Source: a virus
DNA: 23,717 bases
Direction: 5' to 3' (one strand)
Virus record (IMG/VR): IMGVR_UViG_3300042517_001013
Coordinates: 1-23,717 of that record
Shown here: piece by piece, positions 1 to 7,241 of the stretch
Layout of the letters: every line of letters begins with the position of its first letter
How positions within the stretch are numbered: the first letter of the stretch is position 1
Program-made: the position numbers and the translations under genes
Notes under the pieces: model-generated
Seen by the model: only the letters and a program-made list of their open reading frames with translations
What the model was told of the DNA's origin: nothing
Database searches by the model: none

Positions 1-57
1 CAACCTCTCGCCATGAATCCATTTCAAATGTTGCTTAACATGAATCCATATGGTTAA
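1..57 (+). CDS. C-terminal end of an upstream gene (partial)
   Basis: An open frame enters from the left edge and ends at TAA 55-57, giving the 18 residues QPLAMNPFQMLLNMNPYG. The MNP(F/Y) motif occurs twice, with ATGAATCCAT repeated at DNA level (13-22 and 40-49). It is probably the tail of a preceding virion-operon gene, since the downstream + genes are structural in type. The piece is too short to assign, and a chance open frame cannot be excluded. Confidence 0.4.
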   Translation, partial: QPLAMNPFQMLLNMNPYG

Positions 58-64
58 ACCACGT

Positions 65-70
65 TAGAAT
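65..70 (+). promoter_or_regulatory. -10-like box TAGAAT (in TTAGAAT)
   Basis: The same seven bases TTAGAAT occur at 714-720, 3480-3486 and 7220-7226, each time just upstream of a + gene. Here the box is followed after only 12 bases by a hairpin with a T-run instead of a gene. It may be a promoter orphaned by the HNH gene at 124-714, or the start of a very short RNA. No clear -35 element is visible. Confidence 0.35.
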
Positions 71-82
71 TGACGAATCAGT

Positions 83-123
83 AAAAGCGCAGTAGAACAT
101 TGAGCTCGACCGCGCTTTTTATT
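83..123 (+). terminator. Hairpin with T-run, possibly bidirectional terminator
   Basis: AAAAGCGC (83-90) pairs perfectly with GCGCTTTT (112-119), enclosing a 21-base loop and followed by TATTTTATTT. On the + strand it would stop transcripts leaving the gene that ends at 57. On the - strand the AAAA side becomes a T-tract, so it could also end the HNH gene whose stop codon is at 124-126. The long loop makes it weaker than a classic terminator. Confidence 0.5.
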
Positions 124-714
124 TTATTTAGGTTTTACGTGAGTTCCTCCCTTGCCGTCATGACGTTCTTTTGAGAACGCTTTATCAAGGGGCCATTCGT
201 TGCTAAGCCGTTTTTGCATTGCCTGTGGTGTAATACCAACTTCTTTCGCCCAGTCTGCAATACACATTGTTTTACCCTCGAAGGTGTAAAGCCGTGTTGC
301 ACGTTTCCCTCCTCGATTACGCGTTTGTTCTTTTCTTGTAGCCCAACGACAGTTTTCTTTGCAATAGTTTTTGTTATTGTTGATTCTTTCTAATTCCGTT
401 TTGGGATCTGGTTTCTCGCCCATGTCCGCTAGAAATACCGTGAAGTCTTCCCAAGCCGGATCATAGCTAATGCCACGTCCACCATAGCGTTCGTAATGAG
501 TTGTACCAATACAATTGCAGCGGCTTTTCATTGCACACCATGAACCGTATTCTGGTGTTTTATCTCTGTTTCCACCATGTTTAAAAGAAGCGCAGTTCTT
601 TGAGCAATAGACATACCCCCTATCTCGCAAACGCTTTCGATGCCAAGCTGCGGTATTTCCTTGGCGTTCGTAAAACTTACCACAACAAGCACACTGAAAA
701 GTTGTTTGTGCCAT
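124..714 (-). CDS. HNH homing endonuclease with C-terminal DNA-binding domain
   Basis: A 196-aa protein of a phage-borne HNH endonuclease type. Residues 8-41 carry cysteines C8, C10, C11, C37 and C41, suggesting a zinc ribbon. Residues 46-133 hold the family core: a TPEYGSW block, then YGGRGI, WEDF and LADMG, then ELERINNNKNY and ENCRWATRKEQTRN. In this family the latter region provides the metal-binding nuclease residues. Residues 145-180 (GKTMCIADWAKEVGITPQAMQKRL) look like a helix-turn-helix that would help target recognition. The gene is on the opposite strand to the structural genes on both sides and sits in what would otherwise be a short intergenic gap, as expected for a mobile homing gene. 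Start is ATG at 714. Activity and target are inferred. Confidence 0.85.
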   Translation of the reverse strand: MAQTTFQCACCGKFYERQGNTAAWHRKRLRDRGYVYCSKNCASFKHGGNRDKTPEYGSWCAMKSRCNCIGTTHYERYGGRGISYDPAWEDFTVFLADMGEKPDPKTELERINNNKNYCKENCRWATRKEQTRNRGGKRATRLYTFEGKTMCIADWAKEVGITPQAMQKRLSNEWPLDKAFSKERHDGKGGTHVKPK

Positions 715-720
715 TAGAAT
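715..720 (+). promoter_or_regulatory. -10-like box TAGAAT upstream of the 263-aa gene
   Basis: TTAGAAT at 714-720 touches the start codon of the minus-strand HNH gene and lies 43 bases upstream of the GTG start at 764. It is an exact copy of the box at 64-70 on the other side of the HNH gene. Confidence 0.4.
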
Positions 721-733
721 AAGAGAAGTTTTT

Positions 734-764
734 GGAGGCCCCTGTCAAACTAGCGTAGACAGGG
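734..764 (+). promoter_or_regulatory. Hairpin between Shine-Dalgarno and start codon
   Basis: GGAGG (734-738) is a strong ribosome-binding sequence but lies 25 bases before the GTG start at 764. Between them CCCTGTC (740-746) can pair with GACAGGG (758-764), seven base pairs around an 11-base loop. Folding would bring GGAGG close to the start codon, or would sequester the first G of GTG. T4 gene 38 is a known case of a hairpin that bridges such a gap. The role here is inferred. Confidence 0.4.
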
Positions 765-1555
765 TGTTTAGTCAAATATCTAGTACTAGCACGAACAAGC
801 AACCCCTGCTTATTGACCGGCCGTTATTTGATTCGGTTCGGGTAACGACTCAGACTGTTGGTAGTTCTACTGCCAATACTCTCTTTGTGCAGGGCGGACA
901 AGCTCCATCGATTTTGGTGGATATGGACGCTGCTCTGCAAGAAGATAACAATAGTGGCGGCGTTGTTGATTCCATTACCATCAGTCGTAATGACTTCTAT
1001 CGTGGCCCAGATTACACCGTTAATGCGTCGACTTCTGGTACTGTTATATCTCTTGTCAGTGGTCAGCTTGTGTTTGTTGCTGCCACTGGGGTCTTAGCTA
1101 CTGCTCCCGGCAGTGGTTACGGTTATTACACTTACACGGGAGCAACAACTCTTACGGGCGTTAATACCGCATTAGTTTATTCGGGCGGAACCGCCAGTGG
1201 TTTTTCGTACAACGGTGTTGCCTATGGTTATCAGCCAGCGGTAACTATCGTGTTCTACCAGACTCGTGGTACGACCGTACCTATCCCAGCTTCTGGTGAT
1301 TACAAAGTACTCTTTGCCAAGACTCTTCCAGCTAACAGTGGCACTGTCGACTGCTCCGACCTGATGCCGCAACTTGCAGCTCCCGTTGCGCAAGCTGGTA
1401 ACACCACTGGCTTAGGTTCCACTGCTCCTCTACGCAACAAAGGCATCTACCTGGAACGAGGCGACCGTATTTACGTTGGTGTGTTCCCTGACGGACCCAA
1501 TAGCTCTGGTTACATCCCAGGTGCTCACGTCACTGCTCAAGGCGGATTCTTCTGA
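764..1555 (+). CDS. Probable virion structural protein, 263 aa
   Basis: A 263-aa protein rich in Gly, Ser, Thr and Val, with no cysteine-rich, membrane or enzyme motifs. The first ~45 residues (ISSTSTNKQPLL, then RPLFDSVRVTTQTVGSST) resemble the N-termini of small structural or decoration proteins I associate with cyanophages, which is recollection and not a search. The centre (about 75-155) is a beta-type, Gly/Tyr-rich stretch and the C-terminus ends GAHVTAQGGFF. No ATG is available in frame; GTG at 764 is the only standard start before the conserved part. The next gene begins two bases after its stop, so the pair is probably one transcript. Precise role in the capsid or tail is unknown. Confidence 0.6.
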   Translation: MFSQISSTSTNKQPLLIDRPLFDSVRVTTQTVGSSTANTLFVQGGQAPSILVDMDAALQEDNNSGGVVDSITISRNDFYRGPDYTVNASTSGTVISLVSGQLVFVAATGVLATAPGSGYGYYTYTGATTLTGVNTALVYSGGTASGFSYNGVAYGYQPAVTIVFYQTRGTTVPIPASGDYKVLFAKTLPANSGTVDCSDLMPQLAAPVAQAGNTTGLGSTAPLRNKGIYLERGDRIYVGVFPDGPNSSGYIPGAHVTAQGGFF

Positions 1556-1557
1556 TC

Positions 1558-3108
1558 ATGGCCAAAAAGAGTGGAAGCTCTTTTGGTAACTTCAACCGGT
1601 CTGAAGTCTTTGACCCGAGGCCGGTTAAACCGATCACGACTGAGTTCTCTAAAGGTTCAGTACCTGATTCCATCTACACGATTAACAGAGAATCGGCTTG
1701 GGCTCGTTGGCGTAGAGGCTACGAGCTTGCAACTGCAACGACACACAATAACGACTACACATACCAATTTCGTTACGACATTCCTAACGCCACAACAAGT
1801 GGGAATCCATCGCCTGTAGTCTCAGGTGCTTTTGTCGGTTACCCGACGACCAATAAAGACCTTGGCATGCACTGGGCCATCTGGCGTTACGCAGGCTCTG
1901 TTCGGTGCGATAAATTAACTGATCCTGTCAGCACCCAAAAACTATTCATTGAATCAGTAACAGAAGACGCTAATAACTGGTATGTGAAGCTAGCGGGTAC
2001 CTGGAGCTCAACCAACCCACTTCCTTCGCCTTTTTATATTCCAGTTCCAGGGGAACCCGACGGCTTAAAACCTGCAAACACAGAGATCTTTGAAGACCGT
2101 ATTATTACGGTTGATGGCGACATCATAAACAAAGACACCATTAATCCTGCAACACAGACTAGATACGGCTACGTTCAAGCAGTTGTAATTGCAATTAACC
2201 AAGAAACTGGAATACTGACATTTAAAAAAGCAGGTTCAGTGCAAGTAACGCCGGATGGTGTATTTGTTACGCCTTCTCCAATAGGGTTTACACCTGGGCG
2301 ATTCCTTATCACAGGATCAAGATACTCCTGTACGTGTCAAGACTTCACGCGCAGAGATTATTCCTTTTTGTCTACCGCTGGTGAAAGCAACAAAAAACAA
2401 TTTCCGCGCACTGGTGTTTCCAGTATTAAACCTGGGCGTTTTGAATTAACCAAACGAGATGGCATCCTTGATAACAACGCAATGACACGCAACGATCAAA
2501 ACAGATCTCTTGAAGTTATTTCGCCGGAAGGATTTGAACTTGGTTATCAAGTCACAAATGATTCAGTAGGAAGCTTCAACTCAGCAAGAGATAACCCTGG
2601 AGTCTACAGAGAGTTTGGTTCCACTTACACCAGGAGCACAAGTGACATTGCCGTCGCAGGTTCTAGGTCAGAAGGAATTCCAGGCTTTAACGATTATTCG
2701 TCTGTAACGCAGCTCACCGATACGGATTCCATTGAACAAATCACAATTACAGCAGTGGATGATAGTTGGACGCCATTGTTAGATGAATTGCGATACTGCA
2801 AACATATCTACGCACTTAAGTTTAAAGATCGATTGTTTCCACCAGAGCCTTCTGATTTTCCTGTTGGCATTGGAAGCATGGCAGCTTGGGAACAAGCCCT
2901 TGTAGCAAAATCAGAAAAAGAACAACAAAGCTTGCGTGAATTCAATGAAACAAAAAGAGCGTTGTCAAAGATGGATGTACCGCCTTACAACTGTCAATCA
3001 CCAATGATCTTTCCTATGCTGCAACGTTTGTTTAATTTTGCAACTGATCGCATTGAAATCCAAAACTTCACAATGTTTGATAAAAATGGCCTACCTTACA
3101 CGCCATAA
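1558..3108 (+). CDS. Large probable structural protein with CxC motif, 516 aa
   Basis: A 516-aa, mainly hydrophilic protein starting ATG at 1558, two bases after the previous stop. It has aromatic-rich N-terminal segments (SAWARWRRGYELAT, then MHWAIWRYAGSVRCDKLTD) and a central RYSCTCQDFTRRD motif near residue 260, whose CTC pair could bind metal or form a disulphide. The last ~100 residues are helical and charged (SEKEQQSLREFNETKRALSKM) and end in a block containing NCQSPMIFPMLQRLF. No enzyme signature is apparent. Pairing with the 263-aa gene and the position before other virion-type genes suggest a large virion component (tail, baseplate or neck), but this is inference from context. A hairpin immediately after the stop is oriented to end the facing minus-strand gene. 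Confidence 0.6.
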   Translation: MAKKSGSSFGNFNRSEVFDPRPVKPITTEFSKGSVPDSIYTINRESAWARWRRGYELATATTHNNDYTYQFRYDIPNATTSGNPSPVVSGAFVGYPTTNKDLGMHWAIWRYAGSVRCDKLTDPVSTQKLFIESVTEDANNWYVKLAGTWSSTNPLPSPFYIPVPGEPDGLKPANTEIFEDRIITVDGDIINKDTINPATQTRYGYVQAVVIAINQETGILTFKKAGSVQVTPDGVFVTPSPIGFTPGRFLITGSRYSCTCQDFTRRDYSFLSTAGESNKKQFPRTGVSSIKPGRFELTKRDGILDNNAMTRNDQNRSLEVISPEGFELGYQVTNDSVGSFNSARDNPGVYREFGSTYTRSTSDIAVAGSRSEGIPGFNDYSSVTQLTDTDSIEQITITAVDDSWTPLLDELRYCKHIYALKFKDRLFPPEPSDFPVGIGSMAAWEQALVAKSEKEQQSLREFNETKRALSKMDVPPYNCQSPMIFPMLQRLFNFATDRIEIQNFTMFDKNGLPYTP

Positions 3109-3152
3109 AAAAGCTCTGCAAAATGCAGAGCCTTCACACATCGTTTGATGTG
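3107..3152 (-). terminator. Rho-independent terminator with a second hairpin
   Basis: GCTCTGCA (3113-3120) and TGCAGAGC (3124-3131) form a perfect 8-bp stem with a 3-base loop. On the minus strand it is followed by six T's (complement of the A-run at 3107-3112), so it ends the helix-turn-helix gene. A further perfect hairpin, CACATC-GTTT-GATGTG (3137-3152), lies between it and the stop codon. The A-run overlaps the TAA of the 516-aa gene. Confidence 0.8.
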
Positions 3153-3153
3153 G

Positions 3154-3372
3154 TTATGCGGCAACAGGCATCATGCCGTTCTTTGTAAGTTGCCGTCTGA
3201 CTGCAGATACATTCCAACGGTAGCTATCCCTGGACCGGGTCTCCGGGAATGCGGCGTAGTGTGGACCCAGCTTCAGGGTGCCGTCGTCGCGGTACTTGAA
3301 GAGTGTCTTGCGGTCGATTCCAAGGAGTTCTTCAAGTTGCTGAGCAGAGACCCAGCCAGGGTGCTTAGCCAT
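3154..3372 (-). CDS. Small helix-turn-helix DNA-binding protein
   Basis: A 72-aa protein. Residues 7-33 (VSAQQLEELLGIDRKTLFKYRDDGTLK) read as a MerR/excisionase-type winged helix-turn-helix: helix, turn at GID, recognition helix KTLFKYRDDG. A basic C-terminal part containing YRWNVSAVRRQL follows, as in proteins that read a nearby site on DNA. It is transcribed alone against its neighbours and has its own terminator, so it is probably an independently controlled regulator or recombination accessory factor. A frame on the opposite strand spans the same bases but has no recognisable motif. A second protein of similar design lies at 10588-10998. Target is unknown. Confidence 0.7.
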   Translation of the reverse strand: MAKHPGWVSAQQLEELLGIDRKTLFKYRDDGTLKLGPHYAAFPETRSRDSYRWNVSAVRRQLTKNGMMPVAA

Positions 3373-3480
3373 TGGTTTGGCAGTCGTTACTCATACAACT
3401 TACCGCAAGTCAAGCCGTCGTCAACGGTCTTAAGAAAAGTTTTATCTCTTTGCTGTGACCATGAAACTGTATGGGGAAAT

Positions 3481-3486
3481 TAGAAT
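3481..3486 (+). promoter_or_regulatory. -10-like box TAGAAT upstream of the HNH/740-aa gene pair
   Basis: TTAGAAT at 3480-3486 lies 22 bases before the ATG at 3509, the same position and sequence as at 7220. It sits in a 136-base divergent gap between the minus-strand helix-turn-helix gene and the + HNH gene. Confidence 0.45.
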
Positions 3487-3508
3487 GAATTAACGGCAAT
3501 CGAAGAGC

Positions 3509-3865
3509 ATGTTTTGCAGCCAGCACGAGCCCCTCGCCCTGCTAGTTGAATTAACACCAAAGCTTGCCAAGAAACGTTTTAGAGAAAGTATATATCAAGC
3601 CTGGGATCATAAGTGTGGTTATTGCGGCGAGGCTGCCACGAGCCTTGATCACATTATTCCACGTTTTAAATCTGGTTGTTCTAATCGTCATAACTTAGTT
3701 CCAGCTTGTAAAAAATGCAATGCAAACAAAGCATCAAGCGATATGGAGACTTGGTACAAACAACAAGAGTACTTTTCAGAAGATAAGCTGGATAGAATTA
3801 AAGCCTGGATGGATTTGTCCTATCCCAAGGTCATTGACCTAAGAGATTTTAAAGAAGCGTCATGA
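3509..3865 (+). CDS. HNH endonuclease, 118 aa
   Basis: A compact HNH nuclease with a complete zinc-bound core. C36 and C39 (CGYCG), the metal-binding DH pair at 47-48 (SLDHIIPRFKSG), H61-N62 (RHNLVPAC) and C67/C70 with N71 and N73 (CKKCNANKAS) are all in family order. The ~30 residues in front are helical and basic and the C-terminus is an amphipathic helix. The ATG of the next gene overlaps its stop (ATGA, 3862-3865), so the nuclease is translated with a probable virion protein. HNH proteins in phages serve either as homing nucleases or as packaging partners of terminase. No terminase is visible here, and placement within structural genes fits either a free-standing homing gene or a packaging role. 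Confidence 0.85.
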   Translation: MFCSQHEPLALLVELTPKLAKKRFRESIYQAWDHKCGYCGEAATSLDHIIPRFKSGCSNRHNLVPACKKCNANKASSDMETWYKQQEYFSEDKLDRIKAWMDLSYPKVIDLRDFKEAS

Positions 3866-6084
3866 TTCGTTTTAATGTTGTTAATGGTTCTTTGCGGCCT
3901 GTACTACCAAGTGACGCAACCGCTGACGTAGTAGAAGCAGCAGATACAATTGCGCAACGTTTAAACGCTATCCAAGGCCCTGGTGAAAACTACAAAAGTT
4001 TGATGGAGTCGCTTGATCAAGCGCTTCAAAAAAATAACAGCAACGCAAGAGATTCAATTGATGACGTAACCGTAAAAGAAATTGAAGACTTTTACGTCAA
4101 GGCAACAGGATTGAAGCCCTGGGATTCCAGTAAACAAGGGGTTGATATAAATAAGTTTGATGCAAAGTTTTATTCGAGACAGGTACCTGATTCAGTTGCA
4201 AAGTGGAATGAAGCCTCGAAAGCTGTTTCTTTTGCCGGCACAAAAATTCCAGACATTGATGTAACAAAAAAGTATTCGGATCTTGATTCTTTCCTTCACG
4301 CCGATTACACCTTTGTTGGCGCACCGAGCGGTAAATTAGGCAAGCCAAGAACCTTGGAGCAATACCAAGAAACCCTTCGTGCTCCTACAAATCAAGAACG
4401 TCAAGTACTCAGAGAGACGCTTCTGGGCACATCAAAAGATAAACCTCAGTCATTAGCTGAGCTTGCAACACAAGACATTGTTGACAAGCAAGGGGAACAA
4501 GTCTTTGGCGCTTTGTCAGCAGACGCCTTGAAGCAGACAATGGATGAATATGCAAAAGCACTGAAAGATCAGCAGATGTCTGATCTTTTTCAGGGCATGG
4601 GTGTGCCCAATATTAATAACATGAAACAGGACATCAAGAATGCGATTCTTGGTGACATGGGTGCCGGGGGATTTCTTGGGTTTGGTTCCAAGACTGATCT
4701 TGATAAAGGCCTTTCAAAAAGCCTAGACAAGAGTCTTGGAATTGGCTTATCTGTTCAATACAATTGGCAAAAGTGGTTTGACGAGACTCTCTCCAAGCGA
4801 TATGAAGAGATGTCGCAGATCACGACACCGGGAGAAGCAAAAGAAGCATATGAAGTTGACAAGGCATTTGCACAGTCTTTTGTGCAGGACTATTTAAAGC
4901 CTCGTTTTGATAACTCAAAGTCCATTTCTGAATTCATCAGCTATATGGACGTCAAAGAAGATGAGCAAAACGTTTTGCAAACGCAGTTAGCATCTAGTGC
5001 ACTTAAGGATTTTTCAAAGCAACAAGCACAAGCATTTATCAATCAGTTAGGCGGTCAAACCCTTCAAAGAGAATTTGATCCTAACTTTTATTGGAATCCA
5101 GAGTTACTGAGTGGTACTGATGTTACAAACAAGAAGCCACTTTACGAACAGCAAAAACAATCGGTCCAGAGCGCGTGGGACGCACGCAATAGTGATGCCG
5201 CAGTAAAAGATGGTAAGCCATGGTCACAACTTGCTTATGAATATGGCATTGATCTAGAGAATAAAAATGACTTTGCCCGTTTACATTACTCAGTAATTGG
5301 TAAGGACAAATACTATGATCCGGTTGCCGATACCTATACCAGGCAAGATCTTGCCAACTTTATCCAGGGGGATCTGGCTAAAGCTTTGCAAAATAAAAAA
5401 ACAGAGTTTGGCAATCCTGTATTTCTTGATTTTGTTACAGCAGAACAAAAAGCAAAAGAATTTGTTGATGCTTTAAATGTTGCAGATCTACCTGCGGACT
5501 TAAAAAAACAACTCAATAATTTAGGTATCGATGAAAATACAGATCCAACGGAAGACGTAAAAGAAGGTTTGATGGGTATCTTGCGCACCAACCAGGCTAT
5601 TGATATTCGAGAACGTATTAAAGAACTGAATGAACAACGGATCAAGCCCACGCAAGAAAAACTAGGTTTTGGTTATATCCAGAGAGAGGGAGACGAGAAA
5701 GTTGAAGCACCTACAGGTGGCAGTGCCCTGTTTAATATCTTTCAGAAAGCAGGTTATAGCGGAAGTGAATCAGAGTTTTACACAGATTTCTTCCCTGATG
5801 CAACTGAAGAAGATAAAAATCTTTCGGCATCGGATGTAGGTAAAGCAAGTACTGCGAAAGGAGCGCAGAACCTCCTGGGGTTTAGCATGCCAGATTTTTC
5901 AGATCCTTTTGCTGCTATTGGCTCTCTTGATAAAATGATGGCAGATGATTCAACAAAGAAAAAAGAAACATATACGCCCACACGTTCACGTTTCTTTGAT
6001 TACTTCCCAGATGAAGAAGATGAAGGTGCGCCTTCCTATTTTAATATGGGATCAGGCGGTGGCTTTGGATCTCTCTTTGGTTAG
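3862..6084 (+). CDS. 740-aa probable virion protein of unknown function
   Basis: The N-terminal half has mixed helical segments with many Lys, Asp and Gln. One stretch (about 265-285, ending GAGGFLGFGSK) is Gly-rich. The rest is predicted helical with long charged stretches such as IRERIKELNEQRIKPTQEKL. The final 25 residues turn acidic, then Gly/Phe-rich (DEEDEGAP, then FNMGSGGGFGSLFG). I see no catalytic motif or transmembrane helix. It could be an internal or ejection protein, a tape-like protein or a neck component. Size and composition resemble large hypothetical structural proteins of cyanophages. It overlaps the HNH gene by four bases, so translation is likely coupled. Low homology expected; function not assigned. 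Confidence 0.6.
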   Translation: MIRFNVVNGSLRPVLPSDATADVVEAADTIAQRLNAIQGPGENYKSLMESLDQALQKNNSNARDSIDDVTVKEIEDFYVKATGLKPWDSSKQGVDINKFDAKFYSRQVPDSVAKWNEASKAVSFAGTKIPDIDVTKKYSDLDSFLHADYTFVGAPSGKLGKPRTLEQYQETLRAPTNQERQVLRETLLGTSKDKPQSLAELATQDIVDKQGEQVFGALSADALKQTMDEYAKALKDQQMSDLFQGMGVPNINNMKQDIKNAILGDMGAGGFLGFGSKTDLDKGLSKSLDKSLGIGLSVQYNWQKWFDETLSKRYEEMSQITTPGEAKEAYEVDKAFAQSFVQDYLKPRFDNSKSISEFISYMDVKEDEQNVLQTQLASSALKDFSKQQAQAFINQLGGQTLQREFDPNFYWNPELLSGTDVTNKKPLYEQQKQSVQSAWDARNSDAAVKDGKPWSQLAYEYGIDLENKNDFARLHYSVIGKDKYYDPVADTYTRQDLANFIQGDLAKALQNKKTEFGNPVFLDFVTAEQKAKEFVDALNVADLPADLKKQLNNLGIDENTDPTEDVKEGLMGILRTNQAIDIRERIKELNEQRIKPTQEKLGFGYIQREGDEKVEAPTGGSALFNIFQKAGYSGSESEFYTDFFPDATEEDKNLSASDVGKASTAKGAQNLLGFSMPDFSDPFAAIGSLDKMMADDSTKKKETYTPTRSRFFDYFPDEEDEGAPSYFNMGSGGGFGSLFG

Positions 6085-6089
6085 TACAT

Positions 6090-6362
6090 ATGGCAGATAA
6101 ACGCAAGAAAGCTGCTTCTGCAGCAAAGATACATAAGGACTCAATGGAGTGCAATAAACCAAGACGTGATATACAGGGAGGTAAAAAATCCGTTGTAAAA
6201 GCTTGCGAAAACGGACAAGAAAAAATTGTGCGTTTTGGCGATGCCAATATGGAAATTAAACGCGATAATCCAGAGAGGCGTAAAAATTTTCGTGCAAGAC
6301 ACAATTGTGATGAAAAGAAAAGCAAGTTAACCGCTGGCTACTGGTCATGCAAAGCCTGGTAG
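6090..6362 (+). CDS. Small basic conserved phage protein, 90 aa
   Basis: A 90-aa, strongly basic protein. The C-terminal two-thirds carries a motif chain I recognise from small proteins in cyanophages and related marine phages. It runs GGKKSVVKACENGQEKIVRFGDANMEIK, then RRKNFRARHNCDEKKSKL, then AGYWSCKAW. Cysteines C21, C39, C73 and C87 together with H72 could hold a metal ion. These proteins are commonly found next to virion genes; their role is unproven. It starts at ATG 6090, five bases after the stop of the 740-aa gene, and so belongs to the same transcript. Confidence 0.7.
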   Translation: MADKRKKAASAAKIHKDSMECNKPRRDIQGGKKSVVKACENGQEKIVRFGDANMEIKRDNPERRKNFRARHNCDEKKSKLTAGYWSCKAW

Positions 6363-6369
6363 CTTGCGT

Positions 6370-6375
6370 TAAAAT
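6370..6375 (+). promoter_or_regulatory. -10-like box TAAAAT upstream of the 40-aa ORF
   Basis: TTAAAAT (6369-6375) lies 23 bases before the ATG at 6399, in the short gap between two small genes. It matches the TAAAAT boxes at 13194, 15970 and 16246. Confidence 0.4.
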
Positions 6376-6398
6376 CTTACTGTTGCTACCACAACACC

Positions 6399-6521
6399 AT
6401 GGCAAAACCCAAATCAACCACAGTCCGACTTGAGTCCAAACCGAAGCGCACCAGACAAGGGCAGGGCAGAAACTCCTTGCCTAGCCACGGCCGTAAAAAG
6501 ATGAGAGGCCAAGGTAAATAA
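6399..6521 (+). CDS. Tiny Lys/Arg-rich protein, 40 aa
   Basis: ATG at 6399 opens a 40-residue frame: MAKPKSTTVRLESK, PKRTRQGQGRNSLPSHG, RKKMRGQGK. About a third of the residues are Lys or Arg. The pattern of KKT-type basic start, GxGR(N/S) centre and terminal RGQGK is one I recall from minute ORFs next to virion genes in cyanophages. The charge suggests binding to nucleic acid or to an acidic virion surface. It has its own -10-like box and lies 36 bases before the lysozyme start. The function is unknown. Confidence 0.6.
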   Translation: MAKPKSTTVRLESKPKRTRQGQGRNSLPSHGRKKMRGQGK

Positions 6522-6557
6522 AAATTATGTATATTGGGGATAACAATAGTTATCTCC

Positions 6558-7217
6558 ATGTCGGATTTTTCGCGTGCTATTAACCTAATTCGTAAATACG
6601 AAGGGTTTAACGAAAAGGCATACGCAGATCCGCACACTGGCGCAGAGCCATACACCATCGGGTTTGGAACCCAGTTCTATCCCGATGGTTCCCCCGTCAA
6701 GCAAGGTCAGCGTTGCAGCCAGGAGAAAGCTCTTGCGTACCTCTTCCATGAGGTCAGCGTCATTGAGTCCCAGCTCCAGCGGCAGAACCTTGGTCTTGAC
6801 GACAACATGCGCCAGGCTCTAGTCTCGTTCATTCATTCCGTTGGTTGGGAGTCCTTCTTGTACAGCCACATCATTGATCATGTGGAAGCAGAGGATTTTG
6901 CTAGTGCCACCACGGAAATGAGCCGCTGGATCTTTGACCAAAACCATAAGGTTGTTGGTGGTCTCCTGGAACGCAGGAGAGAAGAGATGGGTCTTTTCCT
7001 TCGTGACGTAGACACCAGCCCTTGGGCATCAACAGAAGTCTTGTTGACCGCCTTCCGTAATTACAGTGCTGCTCCCCACGAAGTACGCGCAATCCGTGCT
7101 CTGGAGGAACGTATCAATCCTTACATCCTGTCTGAGTTTGCCAACAGTTTTCGTATTGATGACGACCGATGGCAGGACTTTGCCGATGAGTCCGTCGATC
7201 TGATATTTAACGGCTAG
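6558..7217 (+). CDS. Phage lysozyme (GH24 muramidase)
   Basis: A 219-aa lysozyme that would cut the MurNAc-GlcNAc backbone of peptidoglycan. The N-terminal catalytic region is clear: E15 in IRKYEGF, D24 in YADPHTG, and T33 in PYTIGFGT. In T4 lysozyme the same three residues are E11, D20 and T26, so this protein has a slightly longer gap between D and T. Family positions SQEKALAYL and RQALVSFIHSVGW follow, and GGLLERRREEMGLFL matches the usual GL..RR..E..L segment. Beyond residue ~155 there is a ~60-residue C-terminal extension of unknown role. No signal peptide or membrane segment is seen, so it would need a holin or could be virion-borne. ATG 6558 is preferred over an upstream TTG at 6534. 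A second, unrelated wall hydrolase is at 16885. Confidence 0.85.
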   Translation: MSDFSRAINLIRKYEGFNEKAYADPHTGAEPYTIGFGTQFYPDGSPVKQGQRCSQEKALAYLFHEVSVIESQLQRQNLGLDDNMRQALVSFIHSVGWESFLYSHIIDHVEAEDFASATTEMSRWIFDQNHKVVGGLLERRREEMGLFLRDVDTSPWASTEVLLTAFRNYSAAPHEVRAIRALEERINPYILSEFANSFRIDDDRWQDFADESVDLIFNG

Positions 7218-7220
7218 CAT

Positions 7221-7226
7221 TAGAAT
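7221..7226 (+). promoter_or_regulatory. -10-like box TAGAAT upstream of the NblA-like gene
   Basis: TTAGAAT at 7220-7226 starts three bases after the lysozyme stop. It is 15 bases from ATG 7242 and 27 bases from ATG 7254, and the latter spacing is closer to that of the other copies. It would allow the NblA-like gene to be transcribed separately from the lysozyme. Confidence 0.45.
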
Positions 7227-7241
7227 AATTGCAACTAGCAA

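Noticed and set aside
3145-3483. 112-aa + frame opposite the small helix-turn-helix gene
   Set aside because: No motif, Cys/Leu-rich chance composition; the minus frame has a clear helix-turn-helix and its own terminator.
6041-6325. 94-aa minus frame opposite the small basic protein
   Set aside because: The + frame has the recurring HNCDEKKSKL and YWSCKAW motifs and operon spacing; the minus frame has none.
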